Below are positions 32,697-41,129 of a DNA stretch of 51,199 bases, piece by piece; within the stretch, counting starts at the first letter, position 1, and each line of letters starts with the position of its first letter. The DNA comes from Candidatus Halobeggiatoa sp. HSG11 (GTDB lineage Bacteria > Pseudomonadota > Gammaproteobacteria > Beggiatoales > Beggiatoaceae), in assembly GCA_030378105.1 (NCBI GenBank), contig JAUCGL010000017.1, positions 1-51,199 of the forward strand, given 5' to 3'. The position numbers and the translations under genes were made by a program. Below the pieces are notes generated by a model, which was not told the origin of the DNA, did no database searches, and saw nothing but the letters and a program-made list of their open reading frames with translations.

Positions 32697-33906
32697 ATCT
32701 TCTACTAAAAAATATTGTAATTCATGGATTTGTCGTATTGTAGTTATAATTATATTTACTCCAATTAGCCTTGTTATATTTAATGTATGTTACACATTGT
32801 TACTGTGCAACGAAGAAAATGCTATTTATCGTGACATTGTGTTAGAAAAAGCCGAAGATATGATTTCCAATATTGATAGTCAACTGGTTCATATAACAAG
32901 TTATACTTTTGCAAATGGTACTTTAACAGATGATAAATTTAATATTTTTGTTCCTCATGCTATCAAGTTGAGACGCACCGTAAAAATGTGCCAATGGGAA
33001 GAAACCGTCACTGATCATCATGATGAAGAGGGTAGTTATACTCATACCACTTATGACTATTCAAAAGTTTGGAGTGAGTACCGTATTAATTCTGATAATT
33101 TCGAATATAGTTATTATCATAATCCATCCATGCCACTGCGAAGCAACGAACTTGTTGCCCAACAAGTATATCTTGGAGAATTAACTTTACCACCAAGTAT
33201 TATTGCTAAAATATATAGTTATGAACATTTAAAAGCTGATGTACAAGTGCCAGATAAGGTATATAATCGAAAATCACATATTCATAAAGACATTTACTAT
33301 CTTGGCAATGATCCTGATAATAATCAAATTGGGGATTTATGGGTAAAATTTGAGGTGATTAATTCCAAAGAAATTATTAGTGTGATTGCTAAACAAGTTG
33401 ATTTAAAGCTATCTGCTTATCGAATGCAACCAGATGATTTAAATATTCCTGATTATTTATCCACTAAAAAATATGAACATAAATCTAATTATATTGAATT
33501 ATTTGGATATGGTGAATTAGATATAAAAACAATATTTCTTAACGCAAGAATAGATGATTTTACCAGTAGGTTATCAGCAAGAATTGTTATGTTTCCTCTT
33601 ATATTTGTTGGTATTTATGTAATATTCATTATACTTGGCAGATTGGGAAGTTTCTTATCTTGTTTAAATATTTTAGCTGAGTGGGGAAGAAATTGGATTT
33701 CCTTGGCTTTCTTGGCCATTGCTATATCTTTTATAAGTATTGCAATTATCTGGCTAAAATATGCTCCATTAATAGCTATAGTTTTGATATTAATTGCAAT
33801 ATTCTTTTTAAGATATTTGAAAGCTATTAGTTTATTATCGGAAGTACCAAAGTTATCATTAGAACCAGTCCTTAATCCTGAAAGGAACATACTACATAAA
33901 AACTAG
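32689..33906 (+). CDS. TMEM43-like membrane protein
   Basis: The ATG at 32689 follows a GGAAAG ribosome binding site; a TTG at 32677 is less likely. The roughly 405-residue protein has one N-terminal TM helix, a large extracytoplasmic domain (about 50-280) with conserved features of the TMEM43/LUMA family (an aromatic-rich MCQWEETV stretch, YDYSKVWSEYRINS, and NPSMPLRSNELVAQQVYLGE), and three C-terminal TM helices (about 295-380). Human TMEM43 is a nuclear-envelope protein; bacterial homologues are uncharacterised. It overlaps the DUF3137 gene, indicating a shared role in the envelope. Confidence 0.78.
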   Translation: MPKSSTKKYCNSWICRIVVIIIFTPISLVIFNVCYTLLLCNEENAIYRDIVLEKAEDMISNIDSQLVHITSYTFANGTLTDDKFNIFVPHAIKLRRTVKMCQWEETVTDHHDEEGSYTHTTYDYSKVWSEYRINSDNFEYSYYHNPSMPLRSNELVAQQVYLGELTLPPSIIAKIYSYEHLKADVQVPDKVYNRKSHIHKDIYYLGNDPDNNQIGDLWVKFEVINSKEIISVIAKQVDLKLSAYRMQPDDLNIPDYLSTKKYEHKSNYIELFGYGELDIKTIFLNARIDDFTSRLSARIVMFPLIFVGIYVIFIILGRLGSFLSCLNILAEWGRNWISLAFLAIAISFISIAIIWLKYAPLIAIVLILIAIFFLRYLKAISLLSEVPKLSLEPVLNPERNILHKN

Positions 33907-33918
33907 GAGTTTAGAAGA

Positions 33919-34024
33919 GGTTTTATGATGTCCACGAAACGTTCATATTCCGTTAGCTATTCAATTTTTTAGTGAGACGGTGAAAGCTACTCTTCGGCTT
34001 CGCTTCTCCATGTCTCGCAGCGAT
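33919..34024 (+). repeat. Dispersed repeat family D, rearranged copy
   Basis: TTATGATGTCCACGAAACGT matches 37993-38012, and CTACTCTTCGGCTTCGC followed by CATGTCTCGCAGCGA matches 38211-38248. It occupies a third of the 314-bp gap after the TMEM43-like gene. The remaining 34025-34220 shows nothing recognisable beyond AT-rich promoter-like sequence. Confidence 0.6.
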
Positions 34025-34220
34025 TAATTAAATTTGACAATAATTTAACATACCATTATAATCTAAGAGTGATATTATTTTGTTACAACTTGTAAAAATC
34101 TTAAATACACCTGGGTTATTATGGCAATCAATAAATTGATGTTCAAATCTAGGTCTGAAAATTGATTTGTTTATAAGGTTGCCTAATTAGCTCATTCCAA
34201 AGAAATAATAAGGTAAAATT

Positions 34221-34403
34221 ATGAAACGTTTCAAGAGTATATCAGATTTAATAAAAGATGAACCAGAAAAGCTTAATATTAAAGGTATTAAAGAAATTAA
34301 AGGCAAAGAGTTAAATAATAATTTAACTTTATTTGAAAAGCCTAACAATAAGACTAGGGATACTAAATTTCTAGTAAAGAAAGAAACAACTGCTATTATT
34401 TAG
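34221..34403 (+). CDS. Small hypothetical protein upstream of a PARIS-like pair
   Basis: This 60-residue lysine-rich protein begins with an amphipathic helix (MKRFKSISDLIKDEPEKLNI) and has a repeated IKGIKEIKGKE segment. An AAGGTAAAA ribosome-binding-like site precedes its ATG. It has no signal peptide or known domain. The gap to the ATPase gene is 93 bp. A small regulator or antitoxin-like role in the downstream system is conceivable but nothing in the sequence proves it. Confidence 0.45.
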   Translation: MKRFKSISDLIKDEPEKLNIKGIKEIKGKELNNNLTLFEKPNNKTRDTKFLVKKETTAII

Positions 34404-34496
34404 CATTACTATTGTGTAGTAATATAATCTTTATAGTCTTATTTTTATTTTAAACTCACTTTTAAAATCCTACCGAAATAAATTATCCTAACTAAA

Positions 34497-35378
34497 ATGC
34501 AAAAAATCAAATATATCAAAAAAGTAGAAATTAAAAATATGTGGAATAAATATGATATTGAATGGAATTTGAATGAAAATGTCAATATTTTAGCAGGAGA
34601 TAATGGTAGTGGCAAAACCACAATTTTAGACTTAATTGCCGGTACAATTCATGGTGAACTAGAAGAACGTATGGCTACTATGGTTGATGAAGTAAAAGTT
34701 ACATTCAATAACGATAAATATGTAACTTACCAGAAAGTTAATGCTATATTTTCTCATCAAGCTGATTTAGGAATAACAAAAAAAGAGCTACAAGAAATAT
34801 TACCAATGGGAATTGTGAGTACATTTGATCAACCATTACTAATACGTGAAGCTATAAATAAATTAGATAAAACCGTTAGGACTGAGTTAGATGGTCAAAT
34901 ATTTTTTCTTGGAAGGGAATACCTTAATTATTTAGTAAATATTGGCAAACAAGCAATAAAAGCCTTATCCTCCGAACGAACAAATGATAATATCCAAGTT
35001 GATTTTAATAAAAACTTGTTTTTAGATACAATTGACATTCTATTTAGACCAACTGGTAAAAAAATTGATAGGAATAAAAATGAACTTGTATTCAAACAAG
35101 GCAAAAAAGAATTAACTCCTTACGAACTATCATCAGGAGAAAAGCAATTGATCATAATTTTTCTCACGGTTTTAATACAAGAAGATAGAAATGGTATTTT
35201 ATTTATGGATGAAGCTGAAAATTCCTTGCATACTGATTGGCAAGAGAAGTTAATAGGAAATATTAAAAGCCTCAGTAGTAATAGCCAAATTATTATGGCA
35301 ACACATGCTCCTTCAATTATATTAGATGGTTGGATGGATAGGGTTTTTGAAGTACCTGAAATTATTAAAAATAACTAG
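34497..35378 (+). CDS. AAA ATPase, AriA-like component of a PARIS-type defence pair
   Basis: This 293-residue ABC-type AAA ATPase has Walker A G34-DNGSGK-T41, an ABC signature LSSGEKQ at 211-217, Walker B ILFMDEAE at 234-241, and an H-loop MATHAPS at 267-273. No coiled coil of SMC size is inserted, and the central region IVSTFDQPLLIREAI matches OLD/AAA_15-type defence ATPases. It is followed directly by a DUF4435 gene. ATPase plus DUF4435 is the composition of PARIS, where the ATPase AriA senses phage anti-restriction proteins and releases the nuclease AriB. The protein is shorter than the best-known AriA proteins, so it may be another subtype. Confidence 0.8.
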   Translation: MQKIKYIKKVEIKNMWNKYDIEWNLNENVNILAGDNGSGKTTILDLIAGTIHGELEERMATMVDEVKVTFNNDKYVTYQKVNAIFSHQADLGITKKELQEILPMGIVSTFDQPLLIREAINKLDKTVRTELDGQIFFLGREYLNYLVNIGKQAIKALSSERTNDNIQVDFNKNLFLDTIDILFRPTGKKIDRNKNELVFKQGKKELTPYELSSGEKQLIIIFLTVLIQEDRNGILFMDEAENSLHTDWQEKLIGNIKSLSSNSQIIMATHAPSIILDGWMDRVFEVPEIIKNN

Positions 35379-35394
35379 AATTATAGGTAAAAAA

Positions 35395-36411
35395 ATGGGT
35401 ATAAAAGATAAAGTAAACTCTGATTTTTTTGGAGGAAGAAATTATTACAATAAGTCAAAAGGAGAAGAAAAATTAATCACAGTTTTTGTTGAAAGCGAAG
35501 ATGATATACCATTTTGGAAAGATATTTTCGATAAATCTAATTTGCGAACGAAAATATATCCAGGTTCACAAACTTCACCAGCTAGAGGGAGAGAAGAAGT
35601 ACTGAAACATGCTCGACTTAAATATGATAAGGATGGTAGTAAATTTGAAATTACGGGAGTAGGTAAATATTTAATTCTTTGTGTAGATAGTGATTGTAGT
35701 TATTTATTAAAAAATCGTACAGAAAACTCAAAAAAAATCAATGGAAGTCCGTACATATTTCAAACTTATACTTATTCGATTGAAAATTACAAATGTTATG
35801 CTGAAAGTCTTCATAAAATAGTAAAAAGAGCAACTTTAAATGATAATGCACAAACATTATTTAATTATGTTGATTTTTTAAAAAAATATTCAACAATAAT
35901 TTATGATTTATTTGTCTATTTTTTATACTACTATACCAAAGAAGAATATGCCAACGTAAGAATTGATGATTTTTCTGACATAATCAAATTAAGTCAAGTT
36001 GATACTTTGTCACAAGGAGAGAAAACACTCGCAAAATTAACAGAAATAGTTAAAGACAAATTGACAACTCTTGATAAAATTCCCGATACACAGATAAATC
36101 AATTTAAAACTAAACTCAATAAATTAGGTGTTAAACCAGAAAATACATATCTTTTTATAAAAGGTCATACTCTTTTTGATGAAATTGTTTGCAAGTTTCT
36201 TACACCAATTACAAGCAATTTAAAGAAACAAAAAATCGAACAAATACAAAAAGATGAAGAAATTAGTAAAGAAAAAATAATTCAAAATATAGATAATTAT
36301 AACAATTCTCTTACGTACTATAAAGTTTTATTACACAACAATACAGATTACTATGAATGTTTTTTAATGAAAAAAATTTGGAAAGATATAGAAAAATACA
36401 ATTCGCTTTAG
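35395..36411 (+). CDS. DUF4435 protein, AriB-like effector of a PARIS-type pair
   Basis: The ATG at 35395 lies 16 bases after the ATPase stop behind an ATAGGTAA site; a start at 35326 inside the ATPase gene is less likely. The 338-residue protein has the DUF4435 N-terminal pattern FVESEDDIPFW with E33, and ILCVDSDCSYLL with D98 and D100, a TOPRIM-like acidic set. TYTYSIENYKCYAE follows as in other members. The C-terminal half is helical with charged stretches. In PARIS, AriB is a TOPRIM nuclease that cuts tRNA after release and halts phage growth. That activity is inferred here from family and neighbour only. Confidence 0.8.
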   Translation: MGIKDKVNSDFFGGRNYYNKSKGEEKLITVFVESEDDIPFWKDIFDKSNLRTKIYPGSQTSPARGREEVLKHARLKYDKDGSKFEITGVGKYLILCVDSDCSYLLKNRTENSKKINGSPYIFQTYTYSIENYKCYAESLHKIVKRATLNDNAQTLFNYVDFLKKYSTIIYDLFVYFLYYYTKEEYANVRIDDFSDIIKLSQVDTLSQGEKTLAKLTEIVKDKLTTLDKIPDTQINQFKTKLNKLGVKPENTYLFIKGHTLFDEIVCKFLTPITSNLKKQKIEQIQKDEEISKEKIIQNIDNYNNSLTYYKVLLHNNTDYYECFLMKKIWKDIEKYNSL

Positions 36412-36432
36412 CTAATAATCTAGGAAACATAA

Positions 36433-37290
36433 ATGCGTTACTTAAAATTATTCATAGGTACAGTTCTCATTATAACATCTGGCTGTGTTGGAGGTGAATT
36501 ATTACCTTCTAATTTAAAAAAATGTCCTGATGGCAGTAGCTATCTTGGTACTGAACAATTATCCTTTTCAAATGCAGAAATTAACCATTTGACTGCAATG
36601 CTTTTTAAAAATGAATGTGGCAGCAAATATGAAAACTTGATTGCATGGAATAAAGGTGAAGATTTTATGTCATTAGGTATAGGGCATTTTATTTGGTATC
36701 CACAAGGCAAAGAAGGACCATTTCAAGAAACCTTTCCATCACTTATCAACTATTTAAAAAACAGAAGAATTCAATTGCCATCATGGTTATCTACCATGAG
36801 AAAAATAGATGCCCCTTGGAATTCTCGTAAAGAGTTTTTTGCAAAATATAATGACAATAGACTAACTTCATTAAGAAATGCTTTAATTAAAACAATGGAT
36901 TGGCAAGCTTTATTTATTGTTGAAAGATTAAATAACTCTCTGCCAAAAATGTTATGTGCTACAACACCAAAACTACGTTCTCAAATTCGTAATAAATTCT
37001 ATATAGTCGCTAATTCGCCAAATGGATTATATTCTCTAATTGATTATGTCAATTTTAAAGGAGAAGGTATCTCCAGAAAAGAACGTTACAATGGATTTGG
37101 TTGGGGTTTGTTACAAGTTTTAGAAGAAATGCAGCTTACAAGGCCCGGTAAAACAGCTATTTTTGAATTTTCTAAAGCTGCTGAAAGAATTTTAATCAGA
37201 AGAATAAATAATTCACCCAAACAAAGGCGTGAAGGACGTTGGTTAAAAGGTTGGAAAAAAAGAATTTATTCATATACAACGGAGAATTAA
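36433..37290 (+). CDS. Conserved lipoprotein with lysozyme-like appearance
   Basis: The 285-residue protein starts with a lipoprotein signal with C18 in IITSGCVGG. The region after about residue 50 has the conserved NECGSKYENL and WNKGEDFMSLGIGHFIWYP segments, where the acidic residue before SLGIGH recalls the catalytic loops of lysozyme-like folds. I know similar uncharacterised lipoproteins in proteobacteria but no named family. It begins 21 bases after the DUF4435 gene in the same direction. Whether it belongs to the defence unit or is simply adjacent cannot be told. Confidence 0.6.
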   Translation: MRYLKLFIGTVLIITSGCVGGELLPSNLKKCPDGSSYLGTEQLSFSNAEINHLTAMLFKNECGSKYENLIAWNKGEDFMSLGIGHFIWYPQGKEGPFQETFPSLINYLKNRRIQLPSWLSTMRKIDAPWNSRKEFFAKYNDNRLTSLRNALIKTMDWQALFIVERLNNSLPKMLCATTPKLRSQIRNKFYIVANSPNGLYSLIDYVNFKGEGISRKERYNGFGWGLLQVLEEMQLTRPGKTAIFEFSKAAERILIRRINNSPKQRREGRWLKGWKKRIYSYTTEN

Positions 37291-37292
37291 TC

Positions 37293-37871
37293 ATGAAAAA
37301 CTTACCATCTTATTCTAAAGTTCTAGCAACAATATTTTTTGCTACCTGTTTTATTTGGTCAAACAATGTATTATCACAAGATTGGAGAGATTTATTTCAC
37401 AAGTATCATTCTACAAAAGAAATCATTGCTCCTAATGGTTTTATACTGAAAAGTAGTCATTCTGTTGATTCCAAAACTATTAAAGAAACTAACGAATATG
37501 CTGAAATTAAAGTAATTGGGTATTTGGAAAATTTGAACTCTGACAGACTTCGATTTTATATATCTAAATGGAGTTGGAAACAAGCCTCAAAGGGACGTAA
37601 TCCTAATTGGATTTTGATTAAATCTGGTGGCAATGGCGGTAAAAAATGGCGTGATGATTTTGTGGAACTTCCGAATATTCAACAAGTTCATGCTGAAACT
37701 CATATGATTAAAAAGGTTCCAAGTTTATACGCAAAAGATGTTAAGATTATTACCACATCGGAATATATCAATGTTGCTGGATATATAAATAGCGAAGACG
37801 GACGTTTTTATATGTCCGATTGGAGTTGGCGTAGATTAAGTGAAGGAAAAGACCCAAAACGCATTTTCTAA
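37293..37871 (+). CDS. Exported hypothetical protein with internal duplication
   Basis: The ATG at 37293 follows GGAGAATTAATC and gives a signal peptide (MKNLPSYSKVLATIFFATCF ... NNVLSQ); a longer ORF from 37239 overlaps the previous gene in another frame and is rejected. The mature protein of about 165 residues contains two related units of about 45 residues: a first with GYLENLNSDRLRFYISKWSW and a second with GYINSEDGRFYMSDWSW, each ending in (G/S)(K/R)xPxxI. It ends suddenly after the second unit. In the next frame, coding-like sequence (FSKELKKKGHGKLAGAINIS) runs on to a TAA at 37953, so a frameshift near 37860 is possible. Confidence 0.6.
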   Translation: MKNLPSYSKVLATIFFATCFIWSNNVLSQDWRDLFHKYHSTKEIIAPNGFILKSSHSVDSKTIKETNEYAEIKVIGYLENLNSDRLRFYISKWSWKQASKGRNPNWILIKSGGNGGKKWRDDFVELPNIQQVHAETHMIKKVPSLYAKDVKIITTSEYINVAGYINSEDGRFYMSDWSWRRLSEGKDPKRIF

Positions 37872-37975
37872 AGAATTGAAAAAGAAAGGTCACGGTAAAT
37901 TAGCAGGTGCTATTAATATTAGTAAGACTTTAAATTATATTTTGTCGGAATAACTGGCAGATAAATTTATAAAAG

Positions 37976-38316
37976 GATTTTCGCAGAAATTTCATGATGT
38001 CCACGGAACGTCCATATTCTGTGAACTATCTCAGCGAAACAGTTATTATTTGCCCCGACACGTCCTGTTTCATCAGGAGACTCTGCATAAACAGCTCCGT
38101 TCCACTGCCTCCTCCATAACGTTAACACTGAGCTTGTTCAAAAATTCAAGAAATGCCGCTTCGCTTAACTATTTCTTCAAATAAAAGAACTCTCACGCAA
38201 GTCGCAGACTACTCGACTTCGGCTTCGCCTCTACATGTCTCGCAGCGAGTGAAATAGTTATTAAGTTCGGGCTACTCTTCGACCTCGCCTCTACATACCT
38301 CGCAGCATAGTGGATA
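37976..38316 (+). repeat. Dispersed repeat family D, longest copy
   Basis: About 340 bp of mosaic repeat. Blocks are shared with 29673-29968, 33919-34024 and 40497-40575, and contain internally repeated CTCGACxTCG...CCTCTACAT(G/A)(T/C)CTCGCAGC units (38211-38248 and 38278-38308). Non-coding. The mixed orientation and partial overlap of blocks indicates repeated insertion or recombination. Confidence 0.65.
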
Positions 38317-38433
38317 GTTAAAGCTAAAGTTTGCTTATAATTTAATTACGATAATATTTTTTAGAAACAGAATTTAAGAAACTAGACTTAACCATCAATT
38401 TCTTTGTTTCTTAACATGCGGACTTGCGAGAAA

Positions 38434-38494
38434 ATCACCAAATAAGAGTTATGGTTACATAAAATTGTAAGCAACTCAAACAATAATTGGTGAT
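38434..38494. repeat. Inverted repeat downstream of panD
   Basis: ATCACCAA at the left and TTGGTGAT at the right, with inner GAGTT / AACTC segments also complementary. It is about 120 bp downstream of the panD stop and could fold as a hairpin of about 60 bases. Confidence 0.4.
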
Positions 38495-38617
38495 CGTCTC
38501 CGTATTTAACTTGTGGATGTTCTACCATTTAAGTTAAAGCCTTAATTGATGATTAAGAATGGCAATCTCATCCATAGAGCTATTTCACTCCGAAAATATT
38601 AAATAGTCACCTTCTAA

Positions 38618-38995
38618 CTATACATGCGGTGGCACAGTATGACGAGTATTAATAATCTTATTAGTTTCATCCAAATAAACTAAAATAGGTCGATGCGTCG
38701 TCACTTCTTGAGCAGTTAAACCAATATAACTACAAATAATAACTCGATCACCGGGATCAGCTTTATGTGCTGCGGCCCCATTGATTGATATTATTTTAGA
38801 ACCGTCATCAGCTCGAATTGCATAGGTAACAAATCGTTCGCCATTTTTAAGATTATATATGTGAATCTGTTCATATTCATATATGCCTGCAATATCTAAT
38901 AATTCCCCATCAATGGCACAAGAACCTTCATAGTCTAATTCTGAATGAGTGACACAAGCACGGTGAAGTTTGGCTTTTAATAGAGTACATTGCAT
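38618..38995 (-). CDS. panD: Aspartate 1-decarboxylase
   Basis: Start 38995 gives [20 protein letters not shown], matching the family N terminus; an ORF extension to 39046 is rejected. The 125-residue proenzyme has the self-cleavage site G24-S25 in YEGSCAID, whose Ser becomes the pyruvoyl group, and the conserved [29 protein letters not shown] segments with Y58-region and K9 catalytic features of the family. It decarboxylates L-aspartate to beta-alanine for pantothenate and CoA synthesis. panB and panC are not adjacent. The C-terminal tail is slightly longer than in E. coli but otherwise normal. Confidence 0.97.
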   Translation of the reverse strand: MQCTLLKAKLHRACVTHSELDYEGSCAIDGELLDIAGIYEYEQIHIYNLKNGERFVTYAIRADDGSKIISINGAAAHKADPGDRVIICSYIGLTAQEVTTHRPILVYLDETNKIINTRHTVPPHV

Positions 38996-39170
38996 AAGAT
39001 ATCCTATATTTTTTAAACAGACTATAATATCATAATTAACAATCAATTGGTATAATTAAATTTAAGCATATCTATAAAATATATTTCATATTAAAATTAA
39101 TTATATTATATCAATTTCTATTATATCTATTTAACTTATTGTATATAAGTTACTTTTTTAGAATTACTCA

Positions 39171-40166
39171 TCATTTTGAACAATTGTTTTGCTCTTCAAT
39201 AGGGAAAATATCTTGCACTAAAAATGATAATGGTTCTTTGCCCGGAATCATCTTCATTTTAACTTCATAAGTGGTAACACTACCATCAAATGCACTTGTC
39301 ACATCAATAGCTGGCATAGATAAGCTACCATCACTTAATGAAAAAAATCCATGTACTCGTAATGGACTACAAGAAGTGACCGGAATTTGAGTTGGGCATT
39401 CATTAACATCTATACCACAAGAAATCGGATTTTGTTTGCATTGTGATAAAGTTTCTTGAATAGCCTGATTAATATTAGGATTAACAATAATTCCACAAGA
39501 ACCGGGTTCAGTTTGGCATTTTTGAACACCTGATTCAGTAGAGCCGTCTGTATTATAATCAACTGTTATACCACAAGAACTCGGATCAGCTTGACATTGT
39601 GCTATACCATCAGCAACAGAACCATCGGTATTTTTATATACTGTTATTTCACAATCGCTTGGAGAGTCTTTACATTGTTGACGACCTTCTTCTATAGAAC
39701 CATCAGTATTTTGATTAATTTCTATATCACAAGAATTTGGATCAGCTTTACATTGTTGTTTTCCTTCTTCAATAGAGCCATCGGTATTTTGATTGATCTC
39801 TATATCACAGGAACTCGGATCAGCCTTACATTGAGCAACTCCATCTTCAGTAGCACCATCATCATTAGGCCCACGCTGAATGCCACAAGATTCTGGAAAC
39901 TGTTTACATTCTGCCTTAACTGCTTCTTCATCAATGTCATTAGTAGAACTAACTGAGATGCCACAAGCTCCAGGATTACTTTTACAATATTCCATAGTTT
40001 TGGTTAAAGCAGCATAAAAACCTTCTACATACAATGAATCTGTATTAGTTGGGGCTGGTACAGACAATTCTTCTGAATCATTTGGTGTTGATGCAGAATC
40101 ATTTTCTTCAGCATATAGGTTAAAAGTAAGTAAAATGATGCAAATAAATATTATTTTGGTATACAT
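39171..40166 (-). CDS. Secreted protein with 26-residue Cys repeats
   Basis: The 331-residue protein begins with a signal peptide (MYTKIIFICIILLTFNLYAE) and a Ser/Thr/Pro-rich linker. Residues of about 55-245 consist of seven or eight tandem units of 26 residues with the pattern Q-C-K-x-D-P-x-S-C-x-I-x-(I/V)-x-x-N-T-D-G-S-x-x-x-G, so each unit has two Cys and an NTDGS turn resembling a Ca-binding loop. The central units are almost identical, the outer ones diverged. The C-terminal 85 residues (SPLRVHGFFSLSDGSLSMPA ...) form a separate beta-rich domain with three Cys. Likely a periplasmic or surface protein; no family name recognised. Confidence 0.7.
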   Translation of the reverse strand: MYTKIIFICIILLTFNLYAEENDSASTPNDSEELSVPAPTNTDSLYVEGFYAALTKTMEYCKSNPGACGISVSSTNDIDEEAVKAECKQFPESCGIQRGPNDDGATEDGVAQCKADPSSCDIEINQNTDGSIEEGKQQCKADPNSCDIEINQNTDGSIEEGRQQCKDSPSDCEITVYKNTDGSVADGIAQCQADPSSCGITVDYNTDGSTESGVQKCQTEPGSCGIIVNPNINQAIQETLSQCKQNPISCGIDVNECPTQIPVTSCSPLRVHGFFSLSDGSLSMPAIDVTSAFDGSVTTYEVKMKMIPGKEPLSFLVQDIFPIEEQNNCSK

Positions 40167-40496
40167 AGTATTAGTTGTTTAATATAGTTTACATTAATTA
40201 TAGTATAGAGAAGTAAAATTATGAAGAATATTTTCACTAAATCGTTAAGTGAGTATTAGAAAGAATTTTATAAGAAATGTCAAACATAAGTGAATTTTCA
40301 ATTGAATAAATTATGCTAATACAGAATAAATAATTAATATTGTTGTTGAATTTAGTTAATAGTTACTATACAGTACAACACACCTGAATGTTTTCTATAA
40401 ACTTTCTTAATTGCTAGATTATCAATGTTTCTATTTTTAAGAATTTCATGTAGTCAGCAACTTGCTTGAATGTTATTAAATTTGAAAAAAAATAGT

Positions 40497-40575
40497 TTAA
40501 GCGGAACGGTATTTCTTTAAATTTTGAACAAGCTCACCGTGTAACGTTATGGGGGAAGTCGATGGGATGGAGCTG
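40497..40575 (-). repeat. Dispersed repeat family D, inverted fragment
   Basis: In reverse complement this matches 38090-38165 of the longest copy, including TTTTGAACAAGCTCA and TAACGTTATGG. Confidence 0.65.
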
Positions 40576-40585
40576 TTTTAAGTTA

Positions 40586-40688
40586 CTGCCATTTGCGTTA
40601 AGGGCAACTATAAAGGATTTCCCCTACGTTAAATGATGAGTTGTAGGGGTTATTTCTTGTGGTTGCCTCAATCAATTTCCTTAACTTA
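40586..40688 (+). repeat. Dispersed repeat family C, copy 2
   Basis: About 90% identical to 22208-22314, including GGGCAACTATAAAGGATTT and TTGTAGGGGTTATTTCTTGT. Confidence 0.85.
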
Positions 40689-40723
40689 ATGGCACAGTTA
40701 CCCTATGGGCTAGAAAATATCTA

Positions 40724-40783
40724 AAAGTTGGTTAAATGTTTAGTTTGATAATAGTTTGGTGGGCAACGAGGGGATGTTGCATT
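40724..40783 (+). repeat. Dispersed repeat family E, partial copy
   Basis: AAAAGTTGGTTAAATGTTTA followed by GATAATAGTTTGGTGGGCAACGAG matches 42972-43017 closely; the distal palindrome part of family E is missing. It adjoins the 3' end of the frameshifted toxin gene. Confidence 0.7.
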
Positions 40784-40794
40784 ATTTATTTGAG

Positions 40795-41129
40795 TTAATT
40801 TTCTAATAAAATCTCTTTTTTTATAATATTTATCAAATCGCTATTTGAGATATTTTCTCTATCAGTTTTTGAATATATGGATATTAAATATAAACAATCA
40901 TCAACTAAATAATAAGTTATTACCCGAAATCCACCGCTTTTACCTGACGAAAGTGAAGAATTTTGTACCCTAATTTTATAGATGTTATCAGTTAAAAGTG
41001 TTCCCATAGTTGGATTATCTTTAAGTTTTTGTATTAGCTGTGATAAATCATCTTTAATTTTGGGAAAGCGTTTTTTAGTTTCTTAACAGCTTTGTCAAAC
41101 CTTGGAATAGTATAAATTTTATAATTCAT
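40795..41129 (-). pseudogene. RelE-family toxin gene, frameshifted at an A AAA AAC site
   Basis: Starting at ATG 41129, which overlaps the antitoxin end by 11 bases, the frame reads MNYKIYTIPRFDKAVKKLKN and then meets a stop about 12 codons later. A shift of -1 at 41070-41076 continues as RFPKIKDDLSQLIQKLKDNP and on to 40795, giving a complete toxin of about 111 residues with the family's SSGKSGGFRVITYYLVDD core and an IYSKTDRENIS end. The shift point is the heptamer A AAA AAC in the phase required for -1 slippage. It is either a one-base deletion in an A run (dead gene or sequencing error) or programmed frameshifting. The product would be an mRNA-cleaving ribosome-dependent toxin. Confidence 0.75.

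Larger units (their letters stand above)
37872..38617. other. Long repeat-rich intergenic region
   Basis: The first 80 bp may be a frameshifted gene tail (see 37293). 37976-38316 is made of family D repeat blocks. 38434-38494 holds an inverted repeat (ATCACCAA ... TTGGTGAT). No full gene or structured RNA was recognised. Confidence 0.5.
40167..40794. other. Intergenic region with three dispersed repeats
   Basis: No gene recognised. 40497-40575 is an inverted family D block, 40586-40688 is family C copy 2, and 40724-40783 is a partial family E copy. The left part (40167-40496) is AT-rich without evident structure; it would contain the promoter of the Cys-repeat protein gene. Confidence 0.5.

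Noticed and set aside
38201-38316. Possible structured RNA in the repeat-rich region downstream of panD
   Set aside because: The CTCGAC/CTCGCAGC blocks recur elsewhere as family D repeats in different arrangements, which fits mobile repeat debris better than a conserved RNA.
39591-39956. 121-residue plus-strand ORF
   Set aside because: Antisense of the 26-residue Cys-repeat array; its periodicity simply reflects the coding repeats.
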